Positions 14,254 through 18,392 of a DNA stretch of 18,392 nt are shown here, in pieces; position 1 is the stretch's first letter; the number at the start of each line of letters is the position of its first letter. Origin of the DNA: an uncultured Bacteroides sp. (GTDB lineage: Bacteria; Bacteroidota; Bacteroidia; Bacteroidales; Bacteroidaceae); the NCBI GenBank assembly GCA_900546355.1, contig URCM01000064.1, positions 1-18,392 of the forward strand, read 5' to 3'. The position numbers and the translations under genes were made by a program. Below the pieces are notes generated by a model. The model had not been told where the DNA came from. It was given only the letters and a program-made list of their open reading frames with translations, and did not search any database.

Positions 14254-16053
14254 ATGGTATTGGAATCAAATCAGTTCAACCAGCTTGTAGAGGAGGTGAA
14301 GAAAGCCCTTCTTGTCGGCTCCCAAGGTGTGGGCGATGTGGAGATTGTCGATTCGCTGGCCGATATCGTGAGCCTGCCCGCCCTCCGTCTTGCCGGTATG
14401 GAAGAATCGGTGGTCGAGGCACCGCTTGAGTTGCTGTCTGCCCCTGCTGAGGAAGCTGCTGAGGAAGTGCGCAAAGCCGAAGCGGAGCGTGTCATAGTGG
14501 AGAACGCACGCAAGGAAGCTGAGAAATCCCGTGAAACGGCTGAGACAAAGCGTGCTTCATCTGAAAGTACCCGCGCATCTGCTGAAACTACGCGTATCAA
14601 TGCCGAAAAGGAACGTGTGACAGCCGAAGGTCTCAGGAAAACGGCAGAGACAGAGCGAGGCAAAGCTGAAGCGGTCCGACAGACGTCTGAGACCGGACGG
14701 GCAACTGCCGAAACCGGCCGTGTTACTGCCGAAGGTAAACGTGTCAGCGCCGAGGAGGAACGTAAAAATGCTGAGACAGTGCGGGCCAACGCAGAGTCAA
14801 CCCGACAGACAGCCGAAACGGGTCGTGTCAATGCTGAAACCAGTCGTGCTACAGCAGAAGGTAAGCGCGTTACTGCTGAGAATGCCCGAAGCACTGCTGA
14901 GGATACACGTAATAGTGCGGAAACTAACCGCCAAACAGCCGAAACCGGACGCGTAAATGCTGAAAGTACCCGTGTCACTGAATTTGCTGCCCTCAAGCAG
15001 GAATCGGAGACGGCTACTGCGAATGCTACTGATACGGCAGAACATCCTACCTACATCGGTGCAGACCACTATGTATACCAATGGGATAAGAGCGCTAAAG
15101 AATACGTTAAGACGGATATCTATGTGAAAGGCAAGCCGGGAGATACATTCACCCTTCTTGGACGTTACGATACGCTTGATGCCTTAAAGACTGCTGTACC
15201 TGACGGGGCAAACATCACTGGTTTCTATTCCGTTGGAACTGCATTGCCTTATACATATTATGCCTGGTATAACGGTGATTGGCAAAGTCAAGGACAATTG
15301 CAAGGTCCAAAGGGCGATAAAGGCGAGAAGGGGGATACGGGAGCGCAAGGTCCTCAAGGCGTACAAGGTCCACAGGGCATGAAAGGTGATACCGGTGCCA
15401 CAGGACCGCAAGGAGTAAAAGGTGATACCGGTGCCACAGGACCGCAAGGAGTAAAAGGTGATACTGGTGCTACCGGTCCTGCTGGTGCAAAAGGCGCTAC
15501 CGGTGCTACTGGTGCAGCAGGTGCAAGTGCCAGTATTACCGGTGCTACTGCTACGGTTGACGCCAACATCGGTACGCCCTCCGTGACCGTTTCTCTCGGT
15601 GGTACCGCATTGGCCAGAACCTTTTCCTTTGCTTTCAAGAACCTGAAGGGTGCTATCGGAGCAAAAGGCGCTACGGGTGCTACCGGAGCTACTGGACCTA
15701 AAGGGGCGACTGGTGCGCAAGGACCACAAGGGCCGCAAGGTGTCGGTGACCCGACAGTCACCGGTGCGAATACGGTCACGACACTGGCCTCCCTGCCAAT
15801 TTCCAAGAGAAGTATCACTGCAAGGTTGGGTTCTGCCACGAACATCAGCCTTGCTTCCGGAATGTCAGTGGGCAATGACTTGTATATCCGCTGCGTCGCA
15901 TCGGCGGCATTCACACAGCCGATACCCAATACCGGCGCGTTCACTTCGATGTCCGGTACTTCAATCAGTGTTTCCGCTGGAGATATCTTTGAGATTAGTA
16001 TCTGGTGCTATGCCGCTGGCGCCTATTCAATATCCGTAAAAACAAGGGACTAA
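14254..16053 (+). CDS. Coiled-coil and collagen-like tail fibre protein
   Basis: 599 residues. Residues 1-75 form an N-terminal domain ([20 protein letters not shown]) that probably attaches to the tail. Residues 78-245 are 24 uninterrupted heptads with Arg at position 2 and mostly Ala-Glu at positions 5-6 (GRVTAEG, TRQTAET). Residues about 265-350 are a globular domain with [15 protein letters not shown]. Residues 351-425 are 25 Gly-X-Y triplets, 426-465 a small beta domain, 466-498 eleven more triplets, and 499-599 a beta-rich C-terminal tip. Gly-X-Y runs imply a trimer. Collagen-like fibres of this type occur in tailed phages as side fibres. The next gene starts five bases after this stop, so the propeller protein is probably made with the fibre. 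Confidence 0.88.
   Translation: MVLESNQFNQLVEEVKKALLVGSQGVGDVEIVDSLADIVSLPALRLAGMEESVVEAPLELLSAPAEEAAEEVRKAEAERVIVENARKEAEKSRETAETKRASSESTRASAETTRINAEKERVTAEGLRKTAETERGKAEAVRQTSETGRATAETGRVTAEGKRVSAEEERKNAETVRANAESTRQTAETGRVNAETSRATAEGKRVTAENARSTAEDTRNSAETNRQTAETGRVNAESTRVTEFAALKQESETATANATDTAEHPTYIGADHYVYQWDKSAKEYVKTDIYVKGKPGDTFTLLGRYDTLDALKTAVPDGANITGFYSVGTALPYTYYAWYNGDWQSQGQLQGPKGDKGEKGDTGAQGPQGVQGPQGMKGDTGATGPQGVKGDTGATGPQGVKGDTGATGPAGAKGATGATGAAGASASITGATATVDANIGTPSVTVSLGGTALARTFSFAFKNLKGAIGAKGATGATGATGPKGATGAQGPQGPQGVGDPTVTGANTVTTLASLPISKRSITARLGSATNISLASGMSVGNDLYIRCVASAAFTQPIPNTGAFTSMSGTSISVSAGDIFEISIWCYAAGAYSISVKTRD
14485..14988 (+). repeat. 24 consecutive 7-residue heptads (xRxxAEx)
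   Basis: Twenty-four 21-base units without insertion or deletion. Arg occupies position 2 in every unit and Ala-Glu positions 5-6 in most ([16 protein letters not shown]). Ala rather than large hydrophobics at the core positions suggests a thin, Ala-packed coil. The regularity also creates a long open frame on the opposite strand, which is a shadow. Confidence 0.93.
15304..15528 (+). repeat. Collagen-like Gly-X-Y block 1 (25 triplets) with a perfect 36-base duplication
   Basis: Triplets run from [12 protein letters not shown] to GATGAAGAS with no break. Within it, 15385-15420 and 15421-15456 are identical 36-base units encoding [12 protein letters not shown], followed by a third partly matching copy starting [12 protein letters not shown]. 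Thr, Gln and Lys dominate the X and Y positions, with no hydroxyproline requirement expected in bacteria. Confidence 0.95.
15649..15747 (+). repeat. Collagen-like Gly-X-Y block 2 (11 triplets)
   Basis: [19 protein letters not shown] and onward to GPQGVG, in frame with block 1 and separated from it by a 40-residue beta domain with the pattern [17 protein letters not shown]. Two triple-helical rods flank a globular knob. Confidence 0.92.
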
Positions 16054-16058
16054 GGTTT

Positions 16059-17096
16059 ATGAGTGTATTAAAAAGACGAAGCAATAATATAAAGGACGGT
16101 CAGTATGTGATTGCATTCTCCGACAGTAGAGCCTTAATAGATATTTCCAAGGATTGTGGAATGACATGGACCAGAAGACAACCTTCCGACCTTCCTAATG
16201 TAAACGAATACTTTTTCAGCAACGATAGAACGAGGATTGCCATGTCCGGAGACGGCAGGCATATCTATTGCTCGTGCTATATGGCAAATGTGGGATTATT
16301 GCGTTCTACGGATTTTCTGGAGACGGCAGAACCTTTCAAGCCTGATAATTGCTATTCCGTGTACTCGATAGCCTGCAACGGCAGGGGGAATCTGGTCGCT
16401 ATTGTGTGTCAGAATAGCAATAACAAATATGATTTGATGCTTTCCGGGGATTATGGGAAAACATGGCGGGTCTCTAATGGATTAAAAGACAATACCGTGC
16501 CTCTCATGGGGGTGGAAATGTCCCATTCCGGCAGATACGTAGTGGCATATGCGTCAAATTCTCCCTATTATACTACCCATGAGCTGTTTATATCTTCCGA
16601 TTATGGAGAAACTTTCAGCAGTGAAATATTCAGGGGGCCTATCACAAAGATTGCCATTTCCGGTGACGGCAAATACATGTTGTGTTGCTGCAACAGGGAG
16701 AGTTCATCAAAGTTATACTATGCCTATTATTCCGGGGATTATGGGAAGACGTGGACTAAAATTACCGATTCGAGTTTCTCTGCCCGTACATTGGCTGTAT
16801 CCTATGACGGGAAATATATGGTTATAGAGGGAGGGTACTCTTATTCCGGTGCACGTATATCCGCCGATTACGGAAAAACCTGGGCATTGAAGCATTCCGT
16901 TATTGGCAATAGCTTTGCTTTGGGGCTTTCGTCTGACGGAAAGTATGCGATAGCACAGGAAAGTTCTTCTCCGTATCGTATGTTCAAATCTTCGGATTAT
17001 CTGGGCTCATTTACTGAAATAAATACGGCACCGCTTACATCATTAGGTATTAGAGCGAATTACCGGTTTATCATAATGAATAAAAATAGACTTTAA
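16059..17096 (+). CDS. Asp-box beta-propeller protein, probable tail receptor-binding protein
   Basis: 345 residues; the frame is open from 16005, but ATG 16059, five bases after the fibre stop, fits the operon spacing. The protein is built of seven repeats of about 45-50 residues. Each pairs a strand such as S-x-D-G-K-Y-x-x-x with an Asp-box (S-x-D-x-G-x-T-W): SKDCGMTW, SGDYGKTW, SSDYGETF, SGDYGKTW, SADYGKTW, SSDYLGSF, with a degenerate one in repeat 2 (STDFLETAEPF). Asp-box propellers include sialidases and other glycan- or protein-binding folds. I do not see the sialidase FRIP motif or a clear catalytic set, so binding is more likely than cleavage. Unusual are the Cys-rich strands (YMLCCCNRES; YCSCYM). 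There is no signal peptide. Its place between fibre and fibre-accessory genes points to the tail tip. Confidence 0.82.
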   Translation: MSVLKRRSNNIKDGQYVIAFSDSRALIDISKDCGMTWTRRQPSDLPNVNEYFFSNDRTRIAMSGDGRHIYCSCYMANVGLLRSTDFLETAEPFKPDNCYSVYSIACNGRGNLVAIVCQNSNNKYDLMLSGDYGKTWRVSNGLKDNTVPLMGVEMSHSGRYVVAYASNSPYYTTHELFISSDYGETFSSEIFRGPITKIAISGDGKYMLCCCNRESSSKLYYAYYSGDYGKTWTKITDSSFSARTLAVSYDGKYMVIEGGYSYSGARISADYGKTWALKHSVIGNSFALGLSSDGKYAIAQESSSPYRMFKSSDYLGSFTEINTAPLTSLGIRANYRFIIMNKNRL

Positions 17097-17101
17097 CAAC
17101 A

Positions 17102-17686
17102 ATGCAATATATACATATTTATTCCGAGGAGAAAGTTGTCCGTCTTGATTTTGAACTGGACGAAAACTATGAAGTGGGTACAACCTATGAGGATTACCTG
17201 GATGGAGCCTGGGTACCGTTGAATGCGGAACAGGAAGCATTTTACGAAGCCCATCCGGCAGCGTCTGCAAAGGAAATTCTCGAATGTGAATTAACCCCTC
17301 CCTATGAACCGACTTTGGAGGGTGTGAAGAGCGCGAAGGTCAATGAAATTGCTGTTTACGATGGATCCGATGTCGTGAATTCCTTTACGCTTGGCGGCAA
17401 GCGGATGTGGCTTGACAAGGATACGCGGGTAGGACTGGTAAACTCAATTGCTATCGAGCAGGCTGTGGGTAAGGAGACAACCGTGCTGTGGTATGATGCC
17501 GTGAAGTATGTAATCCCCATTCCTCTTGCCTTGCAGATGCTGGCCGCACTGGAACTGTATGCCCTGGAATGCTATAATGCCACGCAGGAACATCTGGCCG
17601 CGGTTATGGGACTTGCTACGAAAGAGGAGGTCGGAGCGTATGATTACACTTCCGGTTATCCTGAAAAATTAGTGTTCAACCTTTAA
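17102..17686 (+). CDS. DUF4376-like protein, possible fibre accessory or chaperone
   Basis: 194 residues, starting five bases after the propeller stop. The N-terminal third is strand-rich (MQYIHIYSEEKVVRLDFEL). The C-terminal two thirds run AKVNEIAVYDGSDVVNSFTLGG, MWLDKDTRVGLVNSI, VLWYDAVKYVIPIP, then a long helix (LQMLAALELYALECYNATQEHLAAV) and YDYTSGYPEKLVF. The order strand, W-L-D, G-L, W-x-x-x-x-x-x-x-P, helix is like DUF4376 regions often found with phage tail fibres and fibre assembly genes. I cannot confirm the family without a profile search. Position last in the fibre cluster suits a chaperone or small tip protein. It has no membrane segment. Confidence 0.6.
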   Translation: MQYIHIYSEEKVVRLDFELDENYEVGTTYEDYLDGAWVPLNAEQEAFYEAHPAASAKEILECELTPPYEPTLEGVKSAKVNEIAVYDGSDVVNSFTLGGKRMWLDKDTRVGLVNSIAIEQAVGKETTVLWYDAVKYVIPIPLALQMLAALELYALECYNATQEHLAAVMGLATKEEVGAYDYTSGYPEKLVFNL

Positions 17687-17697
17687 ATTGATAGCTT

Positions 17698-18186
17698 ATG
17701 ATTTACTTATGTTTTATGTCGCTGTTTTTGCTCACTATGTACATAATGTATGCGGTGAGAGTGTGCGGAGTGCCCTGGTCGCTCTCTGACACCTATTATC
17801 AACTGAAGAAACGGAACCGCTCGGCGTGGCTGTTTCAGGCGGCGATGGCCGTTCCTGCCATGCTGCTTATGCCGGTGTGGATTGAATGCTCATCGGAGAA
17901 CCTGCAATGTTTGGCATTTCTTGCTTGCGGTGGGCTGATGTTCGTCGGGACAGCCCCGCTGTTCAAGGAGGAATTTCAGAGCAAAGTACATTATGCAGGG
18001 ACAGTAATAGCCGGATTAGCTACAATTCTTTGGGTTTGTCTCTCCGGTATGTGGTACTTGCCTGCGGTTGCTTTCCCGATAGCCGTTGTTATCATGTTGA
18101 GATACCGGAAATGGCTGTTCTGGGCGGAGATGGCAGCGTTTGCTTGTGCTTATGTGGGGGTGCTTATAATTTGTATCGATTGTTAA
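17698..18186 (+). CDS. Multi-pass membrane protein, possibly lysis-related
   Basis: 162 residues with about five or six hydrophobic segments: residues 2-21 (IYLCFMSLFLLTMYIMYAV), about 45-62 (FQAAMAVPAMLLMPVWI), 68-88, about 97-133 (two closely spaced) and about 140-160. Basic residues (LKKRNR; RYRKW) lie between them, on the probable cytoplasmic side. It starts 11 bases after the fibre-accessory stop and ten bases before a membrane-anchored coiled-coil gene. Lysis genes commonly follow the tail fibres, so a holin-like or host-membrane role is possible, but five or six segments is more than usual for a holin. I do not recognise the family. Confidence 0.75.
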   Translation: MIYLCFMSLFLLTMYIMYAVRVCGVPWSLSDTYYQLKKRNRSAWLFQAAMAVPAMLLMPVWIECSSENLQCLAFLACGGLMFVGTAPLFKEEFQSKVHYAGTVIAGLATILWVCLSGMWYLPAVAFPIAVVIMLRYRKWLFWAEMAAFACAYVGVLIICIDC

Positions 18187-18202
18187 ACCGGGAGAAATGG
18201 AA

Positions 18203-18392
18203 ATGAATGATTGGATTATGTTGGTGACCGCACTCGGTGGCATCGAGGGCATCAAGCAGCTTGTTAAGTGGTGGATGTCGCGCAAGACCAATGCGCGTAT
18301 TGAGGATGCCCATGCGGATGTTGAGGAGTTCAAGGCTTTACGGGAGTACAACGAGTTCCTGCAGAAGCAGCTTTCGGAGAAGGAACAGCGGT
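18203..18392 (+). CDS. Partial gene: membrane-anchored coiled-coil protein
   Basis: It runs off the right edge; 63 residues are visible. An N-terminal hydrophobic helix (WIMLVTALGGIEGIKQLV) is followed by WWMSRKTNARIED and a charged coil (AHADVEEFKALREYNEFLQ, KQLSEKEQR). There are two in-frame ATGs, at 18197 and 18203. GGGAG at 18190-18194 is eight bases from 18203 but only two from 18197, so 18203 is preferred. This is one of the few clear Shine-Dalgarno sequences in the window. A signal-anchor plus coil fits spanin-like or holin-associated proteins, and I associate this N-terminus with small proteins near lysis genes in Bacteroides phages. Function is not established. Confidence 0.78.
   Translation, partial: MNDWIMLVTALGGIEGIKQLVKWWMSRKTNARIEDAHADVEEFKALREYNEFLQKQLSEKEQR

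Noticed and set aside
14271..14996. 241-codon antisense frame with a regular S-A-V-x-R pattern
   Set aside because: It mirrors the 24 heptads on the + strand; the pattern is an arithmetic result of the 21-base period.
15354..15944. Antisense frame rich in A-P-V repeats
   Set aside because: The reverse complement of Gly-X-Y codons reads as Ala/Pro/Val repeats; not a gene.
16005..16058. Possible -1 frameshift fusing the collagen fibre to the propeller at the AAAAA run (16038-16042)
   Set aside because: The propeller frame is open back to 16005 in the -1 register, but only one tRNA (AAA) re-pairs well and I find no hairpin after the run. A separate start at 16059 explains the gene.
13600..17096. 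Diversity-generating retroelement target in the tip proteins
   Set aside because: I see no reverse transcriptase, no template copy and no cluster of AAC/AAT-variable codons at a protein C-terminal end in the window; an element outside it cannot be excluded.
16059..17096. Active sialidase
   Set aside because: Asp-boxes alone do not define sialidases; no FRIP motif or clear arginine triad with Tyr/Glu pair was visible.
17886..18206. 106-codon + strand frame overlapping the membrane protein gene
   Set aside because: It lies almost entirely inside the membrane protein gene in another frame and lacks a plausible domain; the membrane protein has better spacing and segment pattern.
1..18392. tRNA genes, CRISPR arrays, insertion sequences, attachment sites
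   Set aside because: No cloverleaf-like segment, no spaced direct repeats, no transposase and no integrase-linked repeat was recognised on reading both strands.

Overview
The window is the tail-building half of a long-tailed siphovirus-type phage or prophage. The host is most likely a gut Bacteroidales bacterium (Bacteroides or a relative). That host call is inference: almost no start codon has a Shine-Dalgarno sequence, spacers are short and AT-rich, and the fibre, tape-measure and pre-lysis proteins look like families I associate with Bacteroides phages. Every gene lies on the + strand. There is no integrase, repressor, tRNA, CRISPR array or insertion sequence here, so prophage and free phage cannot be told apart.

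Layout. (1) 1-1118: end of a head-tail connector gene, then a head-closure candidate, an HK97-gp10-like tail completion protein and a tail-terminator candidate, with overlapping starts and stops. (2) 1120-1662: major tail tube protein, followed by an intrinsic terminator inside the operon (1694-1722). (3) 1734-2317: two overlapping frames forming a tail assembly chaperone pair. A -1 ribosomal frameshift probably joins them; a slippery GGCTTTT lies 5-6 bases before an imperfect 11-bp hairpin. (4) 2320-8592: a 2,090-residue tape measure ending in six diverged repeats of about 100 residues. (5) 8598-9020: Dit-like distal tail protein, then two hairpins, the second an intrinsic terminator. (6) 9104-13933: a 1,609-residue hub and central fibre protein with a CBM-like domain, three 30-residue helical repeats and six 21-residue beta repeats. 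(7) 13953-17686: a small unknown protein, a coiled-coil plus collagen-like fibre, an Asp-box beta-propeller with seven repeats, and a possible fibre accessory protein. (8) 17698-end: a multi-pass membrane protein and the start of a membrane-anchored coiled-coil protein, where the lysis genes probably begin.

How it fits together. The connector proteins close the capsid neck. The tube protein polymerises around the tape measure, held by the frameshifted chaperone. The Dit-like and hub proteins form the tip. The fibre, propeller and beta-repeat proteins are the probable receptor-binding parts. The internal terminators after the tube gene and before the hub gene would step expression down from abundant to scarce proteins.

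The points most worth following up are the frameshift signal, the seven-repeat propeller, the contrasting DNA histories of the fibre repeats, and the tape-measure C-terminal repeats. Nothing here looks like a wholly new defence or mobile system.
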